Part shown: one piece after another, positions 26,570 to 35,688 of the stretch | Position numbering within the stretch: the first letter of the stretch is position 1 | How the letters are laid out: the number at the start of each line of letters is the position of its first letter | Source: Bacteroidales bacterium | Lineage (GTDB): Bacteria > Bacteroidota > Bacteroidia > Bacteroidales > VadinHA17 | Direction of reading: 5' to 3' | Assembly: GCA_016928075.1 (NCBI GenBank) | Contig: JAFGLJ010000002.1 | Span: 34,182 to 98,181, forward strand | Length of the DNA: 64,000 nucleotides | The notes under the pieces: model-generated | Told to the model about the DNA's origin: nothing | Databases searched by the model: none | The model's input: only the letters and a program-made list of their open reading frames with translations | Position numbers and translations under genes: made by a program

Positions 26570-26652
26570 TTTAGTTTAAAAAGAATTTGGATGTAATGAT
26601 AGTGTATCCTTGTTTTGGAATAAAAATGGTCTTTTCGGGCAAGATAATTATA

Positions 26653-27582
26653 TCAAAATGAACGCACATGGATAACAGAGTTCTTTTCTAAATCATCAAT
26701 TATCTCAATTATGGGTTTAAATGGAAACTCATTAATAAGAAGCTCCAGCTTTCTTTTCACGGTACCTTTGTTAAGACGGTAAAAAGATAATGGGATTCTC
26801 CTACTTAGGCTCATCGTAGCCTTTGCATCATAAAAATAATCAGGATACTTACCCTTATCCAGCTCATATGGATGAAGATATACTATTACCGGTCTTCGCT
26901 TAGTGATTGTCAGGAATGCTTTACGCGTAAAACTGTAAGGGAAATATCTTAAATATCCACCGCCGCATGCCGGTATAGTTTTGCCCATGAAATTTATCAC
27001 AGATAAAGGTACTTCAATGAGTGTACATCCATTCTTTAATTCAAGGCGAAGTATTTCCTTATCGAAACCGGGCCAGCCATAGCGGCTTGCTTTTGCTGGC
27101 ACTATGCTGCTGTCATATTTAAACCCCAGATCTGATATTACTTCCAGAGCCCAGCTGGTATTTCTCATAATGGAAAATGCGGGTGCCCGGAATCCGTATA
27201 CCTTTTCTCCTGTTATATCTTCAATAAGTGCTTTAGCCTTGTATATATTTCCCCGTGCCTGCTCAGGTGTTAATTTATGTATCTGGTCGTGATTATAACC
27301 ATGAACTCCTAATTCATGCCTGTATGATGCTATAGATCTTACTAAAGATGGAAAGGTTGAAGCAATCTCACCCAAAATAAAAAAAGTGGCCCTGACTTTA
27401 TTCTCATTGAACAAGTCGAGCAATATGTTAACATTATCAATAACCCTGGTTGTCGGAGGTATTTCAATATTAAATAAATCACGCATCAGAATATTTACCC
27501 CATCTTCAACATCGATAGACAATGCAGAGTATGTTAATGGATACATATTATCCCGGGTACATTCAGAGGGTGCACTATTCAT
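26653..27582 (-). CDS. Polysaccharide deacetylase, exosortase-locus type (NodB plus DUF3473-like tail)
   Basis: A 309-residue protein. NodB motif 1 is ALSIDVEDGVN (Asp and Asp), motif 2 is ELGVHGYNHDQIHKLT (His-x3-His), motif 3 is GFRAPAFSI, and motif 5 is in IVYLHPYELD. The C-terminal LSRRIPLSFYRLNKGTVKRK fits the short DUF3473 extension of deacetylases found in XrtA/PEP-CTERM polysaccharide loci. No signal peptide is seen. It may N-deacetylate a lipid-linked or nucleotide sugar, which would create a free amine for acylation or amide chemistry by the enzymes around it. Confidence 0.88.
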   Translation of the reverse strand: MNSAPSECTRDNMYPLTYSALSIDVEDGVNILMRDLFNIEIPPTTRVIDNVNILLDLFNENKVRATFFILGEIASTFPSLVRSIASYRHELGVHGYNHDQIHKLTPEQARGNIYKAKALIEDITGEKVYGFRAPAFSIMRNTSWALEVISDLGFKYDSSIVPAKASRYGWPGFDKEILRLELKNGCTLIEVPLSVINFMGKTIPACGGGYLRYFPYSFTRKAFLTITKRRPVIVYLHPYELDKGKYPDYFYDAKATMSLSRRIPLSFYRLNKGTVKRKLELLINEFPFKPIIEIIDDLEKNSVIHVRSF

Positions 27583-27615
27583 ATAATCATTTTACAACAG
27601 GAGGAACGAAAAGAA

Positions 27616-28602
27616 TTAAATAGAATCATGCATTCCTGCCATTAAGCTCCAGTTAGAATAATGTGTAACAATATTTTCCAGTCCCGAATCCAAAGGAAGA
27701 ACGACCATATTCTTTAGTTTTCTCCTTAAAAATCCGAGTTTCCACAATTCATTGGTTTTGAATCTCAGATTATTCATGATTGCAACGAAGCTAATATTCA
27801 TCTGTCTGCCAGCCATTAATGCCATTTTAATAACAGGTATGGTATTATCAGTTGATCCAACAAGATCTACAATTATCATCTCATAGTTATTCCTGTTTCT
27901 ATTTATTGTAAATACTGCTATCGTAGTTTCCCTGTTTTTTTCACTACAGACCATTCCGTAAGATCGATTCGGATGGTTTATATACCGCCACCTGTGAAAT
28001 CCTGATACCCTGTGGGTTTTCAGGAATCCATCATTGCTTATGTATTTCTGGGCAATGTGGTCGATATGATCAGGGTCGATTATATATTTATTATCAATAT
28101 CTACAGGTTCTGCCTTGCCCTTTGAAAACATTTCCCTGACAACACAACCCGGCTTTAATATTTTTACGCGCCAGTTTATTTTTCCCAGGAATTGCCATCC
28201 TAAAGATAAGTTTGTGGGCAGGCTATACTGATTTGGAAAATTAAACATTAGATCCACATCCTGTTTCCTGGCATTTGCCAATCCGTAAATTCTCATTTTT
28301 GTAAAAATTCCTTTGCCCCGGTAATCCATTTGTACAGCTGATTCACAAGGTTGTAATGCCTTGATTACAGCATTCCGGATTCTAAATTCCCAAGGGAGCA
28401 ATACATCCACACCTATGATTCTGTTTTCAATCTCAGCAACAGTTATTAACGAGTTCCCAAACGGATTATCCTGATATTTCCAGTTCCAGTATTCGTTTCC
28501 TCTTACAAAGGTGCTCCTTTGCTGCTGCGTAAATACATGATTCAGTAATTGGAGAATACTCTCCCGGTCATCGCTGGTTGCCTGTCTGATAAGAGGCTCC
28601 AT
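27616..28602 (-). CDS. GNAT-family acyltransferase (long, two-domain type)
   Basis: A 328-residue protein starting PLIRQATSDDRESILQLLNH, the GNAT strand-helix start, with EYWNWKYQDNPFG and an acyl-CoA loop at QMDYRGKGIFTKM. A second GNAT-like half follows (about residues 180-328). Such long GNAT proteins are frequent in Bacteroidota and XrtA-type polysaccharide loci, where they are thought to acylate amino groups. It is 10 nt from the stop of the upstream GT2 gene. Confidence 0.82.
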   Translation of the reverse strand: MEPLIRQATSDDRESILQLLNHVFTQQQRSTFVRGNEYWNWKYQDNPFGNSLITVAEIENRIIGVDVLLPWEFRIRNAVIKALQPCESAVQMDYRGKGIFTKMRIYGLANARKQDVDLMFNFPNQYSLPTNLSLGWQFLGKINWRVKILKPGCVVREMFSKGKAEPVDIDNKYIIDPDHIDHIAQKYISNDGFLKTHRVSGFHRWRYINHPNRSYGMVCSEKNRETTIAVFTINRNRNNYEMIIVDLVGSTDNTIPVIKMALMAGRQMNISFVAIMNNLRFKTNELWKLGFLRRKLKNMVVLPLDSGLENIVTHYSNWSLMAGMHDSI

Positions 28603-28611
28603 AGGATGAAG

Positions 28612-29400
28612 TTAATTAGTACAATATCTGCCGGTAATTCTATACATTGCTGCAATCATAAATTGACGGGGTTTCCTGAGCAATTTCAAAGGGATAAGAT
28701 AAAAAGGCGGGGATTCTCCATTGACTTCCCAACATTGAATATGCTGTTTCTGTCCACGCAGGTTATTCAAATAGTTTCTTGTGCTTCTGCCACCCAAAGA
28801 GAATTTAAGGATAAATTCATTTAATCGTTTAATTTTAAAATTGTTAAAATAGAAATACCTTAAAAAGAACTCGTAATCTGAACTGGGATGTAAATCCAGA
28901 TTATAATAACCGGTCTTATCCAACAAATTTCTCTTTATATAAATACTCTGGTGTGAAGGCATCCATCCCCTTCTGGCAAGAGACCTTCTGTATTCAGGAC
29001 TGATATTTACCCTTACCGGCATATCCCTGGTATTTACCAGGATGCTGTTGCCATACATGATATCGATATCATTTTTATTGAAATGATCAGCGATTTTATG
29101 AACAACTGCCGAATTAAAAAGTCTGTCGCCAGCATGGATCAGTCCGACTATATCTCCAGTTGCAAGTTTCAAACCTTTGTTTATGGCATCGTAAAGATTC
29201 TTATCGGGTTCTGAAACAAGCCTGGTTATGTTATCCCTGTATTCATTGATAATATTCAGCGAATCATCAGTTGATTTACCATCAATTACTATATACTCAA
29301 TATTTTTGTATGTCTGGTTTATGACCGACTCAATGGTTGCACGTATATCCTTTTCATTGTTATAGCAAATTGTCACAATGCTTATTCTAGGCTCAGGCAT
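28612..29400 (-). CDS. GT2 glycosyltransferase
   Basis: A 262-residue GT-A fold enzyme: ISIVTICYNNEKDIRATIES and YIVIDGKSTDDSLNII at the nucleotide-binding face, LVSEPDKNLYDAINKGLKLA, then IGLIHAGDRLF where the usual DxD is replaced by AGD, as is common in WcaA-like members. The conserved PSHQSIYIKR segment and C-terminal hydrophobic tail are in place. It adds one sugar to the growing repeat unit at the cytoplasmic face. Confidence 0.9.
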   Translation of the reverse strand: MPEPRISIVTICYNNEKDIRATIESVINQTYKNIEYIVIDGKSTDDSLNIINEYRDNITRLVSEPDKNLYDAINKGLKLATGDIVGLIHAGDRLFNSAVVHKIADHFNKNDIDIMYGNSILVNTRDMPVRVNISPEYRRSLARRGWMPSHQSIYIKRNLLDKTGYYNLDLHPSSDYEFFLRYFYFNNFKIKRLNEFILKFSLGGRSTRNYLNNLRGQKQHIQCWEVNGESPPFYLIPLKLLRKPRQFMIAAMYRITGRYCTN

Positions 29401-29484
29401 TACAGAACAGGTTTACGTTTGAAAGATCTTACATGTATACTTTATAAATCAACAATATATATAAGTTATCCGGAAAAATTAAAG

Positions 29485-30624
29485 TTACTGGCTGAATACA
29501 TTAACCAGTAATTCTGCAGATTCCCGGATACGCAAGGAATAATCTTCATAGGGCTTATCGTTAATATTCCGGTCAGGATACTTGCTTAAAATAGAAGCCA
29601 GTTCATCAGCATCATGAGGATCAAAATATACTCCATTATCTTTTAACTGCTCAATATTGACCGGAAGATTGGAAGCAATTACAGGTACCTGAAGTGATAT
29701 AGCATCTTCTATTACGGTGCTCCAGCCTTCGAACAAGCTTGGTTGCAATACTGCCTGTGCATGTTCCATAATTTTTATCTGGTCTCCCCTGGGAATAATG
29801 CCCATAAGACTTATATGATCCTGAAGCTTATTATCTTCAATTAGCCTGTATAGCTCCTTCAGATAGGGAGAATCGGAATCCCTGGGAAACTTTCCAGTAA
29901 TTGCAAAGTGTTTATTGATCCCCATTTCTTTCAATTTTGCCAGTGCAAGCAGAAGTACTCTGTGGTTTTTATGTTTATGAAACTGGTTTGAAATAAGGAA
30001 ATATTTTTCTGGCAGATTGTATTTTTTCCGCAGTTCATTAATGTCAAGATTAAGGTAATCATCATTTATAGAAGTGAAATGGTATACATGGAATTTGAGA
30101 TCTTTTCTTGGTTTATAGAATTTATGAAAATCGTTTTTAACTGCTTCGCTTGAAACTATCAGGTCACTGGCATTCTTAAGCATGAAGTACAACCTAATAT
30201 TCCTGTGTATTATGGTAAGCCGGGAGAAAAACTCCGGGTAATATTTATGCTGCAGGTCTGCATACCATGCCACCACTTTTGCCCGTGTTTTATTCTTAAC
30301 AGGAAAATTCTTTGCAGGATAAACAGCATCAAGATCATATTTCTTAATCAGGTCATTATAAAAAACATTTTTTCTCAGAATCCATGATCTTAAGTTTCCA
30401 CGGACCACTGACGGGAAGGGCCATTCAATAAGATTAATATACGGATATTTAAATTCTTCCAGGAATTTGCCCAGCTCAGGCTGGTAAAACAGAAATATCT
30501 CTGGTTTATCCTTATCTTCAAGATGATTTAATGTCTTAGCAAGATTAATGACATAGATAATCCCTCCCATCCATTGTGCGCTAAAATTGAAAATAATGCC
30601 GAGTTTCAGTCTTTTATTATCCAT
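29485..30624 (-). CDS. GT4-type glycosyltransferase
   Basis: A 379-residue GT-B protein. The N-terminal domain begins KLGIIFNFSAQWMGGIIYVI; the C-terminal nucleotide-sugar domain has YFLISNQFHKHKNHRVLLLA, then SLFEGWSTVIEDAISLQVPV, the acidic GT4 signature (Glu, x7, Asp). It is followed 18 nt upstream in coordinate terms by the epimerase gene, in the same operon. The sugar donor cannot be told from sequence. Confidence 0.9.
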   Translation of the reverse strand: MDNKRLKLGIIFNFSAQWMGGIIYVINLAKTLNHLEDKDKPEIFLFYQPELGKFLEEFKYPYINLIEWPFPSVVRGNLRSWILRKNVFYNDLIKKYDLDAVYPAKNFPVKNKTRAKVVAWYADLQHKYYPEFFSRLTIIHRNIRLYFMLKNASDLIVSSEAVKNDFHKFYKPRKDLKFHVYHFTSINDDYLNLDINELRKKYNLPEKYFLISNQFHKHKNHRVLLLALAKLKEMGINKHFAITGKFPRDSDSPYLKELYRLIEDNKLQDHISLMGIIPRGDQIKIMEHAQAVLQPSLFEGWSTVIEDAISLQVPVIASNLPVNIEQLKDNGVYFDPHDADELASILSKYPDRNINDKPYEDYSLRIRESAELLVNVFSQ

Positions 30625-30642
30625 TGCTTGATGTTTGATTTA

Positions 30643-31563
30643 TTACCTTGTCCAACTATTAACCATATCTTTGATTCCTTCGTCTATGCTGTGCACAGGC
30701 TGCCATCCGGTTGCTTTCTTCAGTTTGCTTACATCTGCCAGGAGGTGTTGCCTTTCAACCTTTCTCACCCTTGCAGGGTCAACTTCGATTTCTATCTTCT
30801 CATTTAACTGTCGCTCGAATGCCTCTACAATTTCCACGACCGAGTATTCTATGCCACGCCCCAGGTTAAATATATCGTAATTTGCTTTTTTAAGTTTCAA
30901 TAGTTTACTTACAGCACTGGCCATATCATAAGTATGTATAAAATCACGTTTTGGTGTAAGATTACCCAGTTTAATAGTACGCAGCCCCCCCTTCAACTGA
31001 GTTTCAATTTCCGGTATAAGGTGTGGATTGGTCTCATTGGGACCGAATGCATTGAAGAAACGGCAAACAATGGTATCAATTCCGGTTTCAAGCCAGAATT
31101 TTTTAAACAGATGCTCGCCGGTGAGTTTGCTTAACCCGTAAATATCAAGTGGCAGTAATTCATGGTTTTCACTGACCGCAAAATCAGAAATCGGGTAAAC
31201 CGCCGCTGTTGATGCAAAGAATATTTTCGTAAGTGACGGCAGGCCAGTACAGGCATTCAGAATATTCATTGTCCCCCGGATATTGATATCAGCTGCCTCG
31301 AAAGGATGCTGATTACAATAAGGGATGAAGTGTATCGCTGCAAGGTGGACAACTATATCGGGCTTTAATTGAGTAATAATCCCGTTAACTTTTACGATGT
31401 CCCTTATATCAGCAAGGAAGAAATGGCTGTCGGGTATATCTATAAAGTCTCGATTACCAAATGAAAGGTTATCAAGCACGAAAATCTCGTACCCATCTTC
31501 TTTAAGTTGAGGTACGATTGCTGATCCTATGAAACCGGCTCCACCGGTGATTAATGTTTTCAT
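30643..31563 (-). CDS. NAD-dependent nucleotide-sugar epimerase/dehydratase
   Basis: A 306-residue extended short-chain dehydrogenase. The Rossmann motif is TGGAGFIGS (residues 6-14); catalytic Ser/Thr in FASTAAVYP and Tyr-x3-Lys in IYGLSKLTGE; then FNAFGPNETNPHLIPE. This is closest to UDP-glucose/GlcNAc 4-epimerases. It would supply a galacto-configured donor (UDP-Gal, GalNAc or a uronate form) for the flanking glycosyltransferases at 29485 and 31579. Confidence 0.9.
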   Translation of the reverse strand: MKTLITGGAGFIGSAIVPQLKEDGYEIFVLDNLSFGNRDFIDIPDSHFFLADIRDIVKVNGIITQLKPDIVVHLAAIHFIPYCNQHPFEAADINIRGTMNILNACTGLPSLTKIFFASTAAVYPISDFAVSENHELLPLDIYGLSKLTGEHLFKKFWLETGIDTIVCRFFNAFGPNETNPHLIPEIETQLKGGLRTIKLGNLTPKRDFIHTYDMASAVSKLLKLKKANYDIFNLGRGIEYSVVEIVEAFERQLNEKIEIEVDPARVRKVERQHLLADVSKLKKATGWQPVHSIDEGIKDMVNSWTR

Positions 31564-31578
31564 AAAGGGTTCAATTGG

Positions 31579-32688
31579 TTATTTATCTGTTATTGATTCA
31601 CTCAGGATGAACTGTAAATATTGTTCACCTATCTGGCTGATAGAAAATTGTCGAATATCTTCACGTGCATTTTCCCCAAATATTGTCCGGGTTTCCTTAT
31701 TCTTCATAAGCAATTCAAGTTTCTTCTGAAAATGTTCGAAGTCAAATAACGGGACAAGGAATCCGTTATGGTTGTCCCTTATCATTTCTGAAGGACCGGC
31801 CACGCAGTCAAATGCCACCACAGGCAAGCCTGCTGCCATCGCCTCTCCTATTGCATTAGGGAAACCCTCCGAACTGGATGTGAAAGCAAAAACGGAGCTT
31901 TTAAGATATATCCCTTCAATGTTGTCCGTTTTACCCAGAAATACTACTCTCTGGTCAACATTTAGATCCCTGGCCAGTGTCTTTAACCTTGCCATATTTT
32001 GCTGCTTCAAATGATCATAACCAACGAGTAGTAATTTCCAGTCAGGCGGACTGACTTTTGCAAACATCTCTATCAGTTTATCCTGGTGTTTTGATTTAAT
32101 GAGTCGTCCCACCATAAGGACAATATTTTGCCTTTCCTGTTCATGACTAACCTTAATCTCACGTATTGGATTGCCTATTACTCTTATATTTTTATGTTTT
32201 ATCCGCGCAGAATAGATTTCCTTAGCCTTGGCTGTCTGGGCTATTATTCCAGTGGCGCGCGGATAAAACAATTTCCTGAGAAAGGTATGAAAGGCATTGA
32301 ATTTCTTTTCCGGGCTGCACCTGTCGGAAATATAAACCGGATATTTAAGCCCGCACAGTGCTATAAGTACAAAGCTGTTCCAGAGCTCGCCGAAGCTGAT
32401 TATACTTCCAGGTCCGATTTTCTTAATGGTATACCTGAGGTATAAAAGCGTCTTTAAAGTGAAGTATATACGTAACTTATTATTAAACCTGAATTGAGGC
32501 TTGTGAATTATCAGGTTATCCGGTATTATATAGAAGATTTCTCTTGTAATGCCATAAAGCACAAGGTGAAGTTCAAGATCTTGCCTGGCAGCAAAATAGT
32601 CTGCCAGCTCAGACATTACCCGTTCCATCCCACCTGCCTGAAGCGATGGAATTACAAGACATATTTTCTTTTTATTTTCTAACTGCAA
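31579..32688 (-). CDS. GT4 glycosyltransferase
   Basis: A 369-residue GT-B enzyme starting at a TTG codon with no nearby in-frame ATG. N-terminal VIPSLQAGGMERVMSELADY is the acceptor-side glycine loop; NIVLMVGRLIKSKHQDKLIE and SSEGFPNAIGEAMAAGLPVV provide the GT4 donor site with the Glu-x7-Glu motif. It is similar to WcfI/AmsK-type enzymes that use UDP-Gal, GlcNAc or GalNAc. It lies between the epimerase and an ATP-grasp gene. Confidence 0.92.
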   Translation of the reverse strand: MQLENKKKICLVIPSLQAGGMERVMSELADYFAARQDLELHLVLYGITREIFYIIPDNLIIHKPQFRFNNKLRIYFTLKTLLYLRYTIKKIGPGSIISFGELWNSFVLIALCGLKYPVYISDRCSPEKKFNAFHTFLRKLFYPRATGIIAQTAKAKEIYSARIKHKNIRVIGNPIREIKVSHEQERQNIVLMVGRLIKSKHQDKLIEMFAKVSPPDWKLLLVGYDHLKQQNMARLKTLARDLNVDQRVVFLGKTDNIEGIYLKSSVFAFTSSSEGFPNAIGEAMAAGLPVVAFDCVAGPSEMIRDNHNGFLVPLFDFEHFQKKLELLMKNKETRTIFGENAREDIRQFSISQIGEQYLQFILSESITDK

Positions 32689-32718
32689 CCCAATAACAAA
32701 AAAACATTCAATCTATTT

Positions 32719-32740
32719 GCTTTACGCTTTACGCTTTATC
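32719..32740 (+). repeat. Three 7-nt tandem repeats overlapping the end of the ATP-grasp gene
   Basis: GCTTTAC, GCTTTAC, GCTTTAT run directly in tandem. On the minus strand they encode the last residues (RIKRKA) and the TAA stop of the ATP-grasp gene at 32722, so the repeat sets the protein's C-terminus. Confidence 0.7.
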
Positions 32741-33744
32741 CTCTCCACTATATCATCAACCATCCACTCGCATGGATTAAACTGCCCCCCATGCCAGACT
32801 AAATCCCTGTCCCAATATCCAGTGCAAGGATCATATACTTCCTTAATAAAACCAAAACTCACTTCCAGGACATAGATTTTGTCATCGTAATAAACGAAAT
32901 CAAAAGCAGCATTTTGTGTGTCCAACTGATCAGCCATCTTAAATGAAAGGCGCACTGTCTCATCATCAAAATGTTCCTTTTCATATAATACCATCCCACT
33001 CCCTGAAGCTCTGAAATCATCCTTGCGTATCATCCGCTTTATTGCGAAGGCTTTGTCACCAATAATTATTATCCTTATGTCAAAATCATTTTCGGGAATA
33101 AATTCCTGGAAGTATATATAACCCTTCTCCCTTCCTCTAACCCTTGCATATGGCGGAGGTATAATAAACCTTACGACTCCCTCTATCAGATTCTTGAAAT
33201 TTGATTTACCCAGCCGGTACTTTCTCCACCGCTCTTTCATGCTTCCAATAGCATAGTAACCGAGGAAACCGGATCTGAAGGCTTTACGAATCATTCTCCT
33301 GGCTTGTCTTGCATTCCTGACCAATCGAACATTCTGAGATCCACCACCGCCACGCAGTTTGAATACTTTTGGGAAGGTGCTTTCATTCACCCATTGAAAA
33401 GCCGTATTCTTATCGTAGAAAATCCATGTCCCGGGCATGGGTGCGTTAATAGCTTCCAGAAGGTATTTCTGACCTACCTTGTCATCAAAATGCCACAGTG
33501 TATTAAAATCAGGAAACACTGTCTTACCTGCAGCCTGAACGGAATAGGTTAACTGTTTGGCAAATACCTTGTCCTTCGGATTATTCTGGTTTACATGCCA
33601 CATCAGAGCATCACAATCGCTCAATTGCTGCATGATATTATTGCTGTAACAGTCCACCTGTTTCCATGGTATTCCCTTTTCATCGCAATAGGTTATCCAG
33701 CGTTCGCTGAAAGAATCCTTTGAATGATGTATTCCAATTTTCAT
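32722..33744 (-). CDS. ATP-grasp ligase (RimK-like), polysaccharide-locus type
   Basis: A 340-residue protein. The N-terminal pre-ATP-grasp region MKIGIHHSKDSFSERWITYC leads to TFPKVFKLRGGGGSQNVRLV, the flexible glycine-rich ATP loop, then YFQEFIPENDFDIRIIIIG and NAAFDFVYYDDKIYVLEVS with metal ligands. It belongs to carboxylate-amine ligases of the RimK/D-Ala ligase type. Immediately upstream in the operon are asnB and capA, so an amino acid or amide modification is plausible. Its stop codon lies inside a heptad repeat. Confidence 0.86.
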   Translation of the reverse strand: MKIGIHHSKDSFSERWITYCDEKGIPWKQVDCYSNNIMQQLSDCDALMWHVNQNNPKDKVFAKQLTYSVQAAGKTVFPDFNTLWHFDDKVGQKYLLEAINAPMPGTWIFYDKNTAFQWVNESTFPKVFKLRGGGGSQNVRLVRNARQARRMIRKAFRSGFLGYYAIGSMKERWRKYRLGKSNFKNLIEGVVRFIIPPPYARVRGREKGYIYFQEFIPENDFDIRIIIIGDKAFAIKRMIRKDDFRASGSGMVLYEKEHFDDETVRLSFKMADQLDTQNAAFDFVYYDDKIYVLEVSFGFIKEVYDPCTGYWDRDLVWHGGQFNPCEWMVDDIVERIKRKA

Positions 33745-33765
33745 ATTATTGTTCCTAAGTTTATA

Positions 33766-35673
33766 TCAAGTATCCAAATATAAGGAAGCCCATATCTCAA
33801 ATGAAACAATTACCCACAAGGCCTCGAGCTCATAATACTTAAGGAGTTGAATATTTGACAGCCAGCCAGTTGCAAGTTGATGATTGAAAAGTCCCCTTTC
33901 TCTTGTTCCGGGTAATATCTTATTATTGAGGTAATCGGCAAATTCTTTTTTAAGAAAGAATTCCTTTAACGGAATTCCAAATCCCATTTTATCCCTGAAA
34001 GCAAAATCAAAGCCAAAAGTTTCTGCCGTCATTTTCTTAAGAAGGTACTTCTCGGTATTATATCCTTCAGGGCTTTTCCTTAAAAGCAGGTACTTCTCAG
34101 GGATGGTGAACGAATTCTCAACTACCTCATTATCAAGAAACGGGACCCTGTTCTCGATTGAATGGGCCATTGACATCTTGTCCTGCCGGATTAATAGGTC
34201 AGGAAGGTAGGAATGCATCTCGTATTTAACCTGGCGGTCAAACAATGACCCGTTTAAAGACTCATACAATGATCTTCTTCCTGCAATGGCTCTGTGTTCA
34301 TCGAAATTGCTCATGAGATTTCCAGCCAGAAAGGGTGTCATAAAGGCTGTTGCCATCACAGCTCGGTATTTATGGTCAAAATAATCTTTCAGCCTGATGG
34401 GATGCTTTATGTTTTTCTTTATTTCATGAAGCAATTTTCGTCCTCTGAAAGGATAACTTAAATTATAAAACCTGTCATAGCCTCCAAAGACTTCATCAGC
34501 ACCCTCACCGCTTAACAGGACCGTAACGTATTCCTTCGCCCGTTGTGATAACTTATAAATGGCCACAGTATTTGGATGGTTCAAAGGTGCTTCCAGATGC
34601 CAGGTTGCTCTCTCAATATTATCAAGATAATAATCAGAATCAAGCAGAAATTTATGCGAAGTAATCCGTAATGTGTCTTTAACCCTGTTTATAAACTTTT
34701 CCTCATTGAACCTCTGGTCGTTGAAAACAATGGATACAGACTCAAATTTCCCCTTATCACTGTTCCTGTTGGCAAGCCAGGTCACAATAGAGGAGTCAAT
34801 ACCTCCTGAAAGCTGGCATCCCAGTTTTACATCACTCATAAGCTGGCTTTTGACACTCTTATTCAACCATCCTTCAAGTTTGTTACCATATGTACCGATA
34901 TCAACGGATAGATCATTTACCCTTGAGTAAGTGTTAAGATTAAAATAATGTTTGCTCACAAGACCTTTTCTATGAGAAAATGCAATATAATAACCCGGGT
35001 CCAATGATTGTATATCCCTGAATAAAGTACCTTTAAGGTTGTTGCGGAAGAGCAGAAATTCATCAAGCTGTTCTTCCGCCAGTTGAAAATTAAAACCGTC
35101 AATATACCTGAAGCTCTTCAGTTCAGATGAGAAAGCAAATATATCATCGGTAAGAATATAATACATGGGCTTTATACCAAACCGGTCACGTGTAATAAAA
35201 ATCTCATTAATCCCCAGGTCGGCTATCACAATTGCAAACATGCCGTTCAGGCGGCTCAGCATTCCTTCAAATCCGTATCTGAGGTACAGGGCTAGCACTA
35301 TTTCCGTATCAGTGGTGCTCTTAAAGACATAGCCCCAGTCTTCAAGTTCATTTTTATAATCAAATGCGTTATATATTTCTCCGTTAAGGGTCAGCAGAAC
35401 CTTTTTATCAGGGCTTACCATCGGCTGGTGCCCGTTGAATGAAAGGTCCAGTATGCTCAGGCGGTTAAAGCCAAGAACCCCCTCAAGATTATCTTTCACC
35501 GGTCCCGGCTCTCTTATTTCAAGTTCGGCAGACTCCCCTGATTTAAGACTGAAAGCCATAATACCTGAATCGTCAGGCCCCCGGTGTTTCTGCACATCAA
35601 GCATCGAAAGGATTTGGGAACTGTCCTTTATTGGTTTTGAACCAAGGTTAATATAGCCTGTTATTCCGCACAT
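33766..35673 (-). CDS. asnB: Asparagine synthase (glutamine-hydrolysing), second copy
   Basis: A 635-residue protein starting MCGITG (Cys2 glutaminase nucleophile). The glutaminase domain covers about 1-230, with PDDSGIMAF and NGEIYNA; the PP-loop SGGIDSS is at about 289-295, and LLSGEGADEVFGGYDRFYN follows in the synthetase domain. It is closer to classical WbpS/AsnB amidotransferases of O-antigen loci than the 5066 copy. In such loci these enzymes amidate hexuronic acids to uronamides, so uronamide formation is a reasonable but unproven guess. Confidence 0.93.
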   Translation of the reverse strand: MCGITGYINLGSKPIKDSSQILSMLDVQKHRGPDDSGIMAFSLKSGESAELEIREPGPVKDNLEGVLGFNRLSILDLSFNGHQPMVSPDKKVLLTLNGEIYNAFDYKNELEDWGYVFKSTTDTEIVLALYLRYGFEGMLSRLNGMFAIVIADLGINEIFITRDRFGIKPMYYILTDDIFAFSSELKSFRYIDGFNFQLAEEQLDEFLLFRNNLKGTLFRDIQSLDPGYYIAFSHRKGLVSKHYFNLNTYSRVNDLSVDIGTYGNKLEGWLNKSVKSQLMSDVKLGCQLSGGIDSSIVTWLANRNSDKGKFESVSIVFNDQRFNEEKFINRVKDTLRITSHKFLLDSDYYLDNIERATWHLEAPLNHPNTVAIYKLSQRAKEYVTVLLSGEGADEVFGGYDRFYNLSYPFRGRKLLHEIKKNIKHPIRLKDYFDHKYRAVMATAFMTPFLAGNLMSNFDEHRAIAGRRSLYESLNGSLFDRQVKYEMHSYLPDLLIRQDKMSMAHSIENRVPFLDNEVVENSFTIPEKYLLLRKSPEGYNTEKYLLKKMTAETFGFDFAFRDKMGFGIPLKEFFLKKEFADYLNNKILPGTRERGLFNHQLATGWLSNIQLLKYYELEALWVIVSFEIWASLYLDT

Positions 35674-35688
35674 ACACCCGGATTGAAT

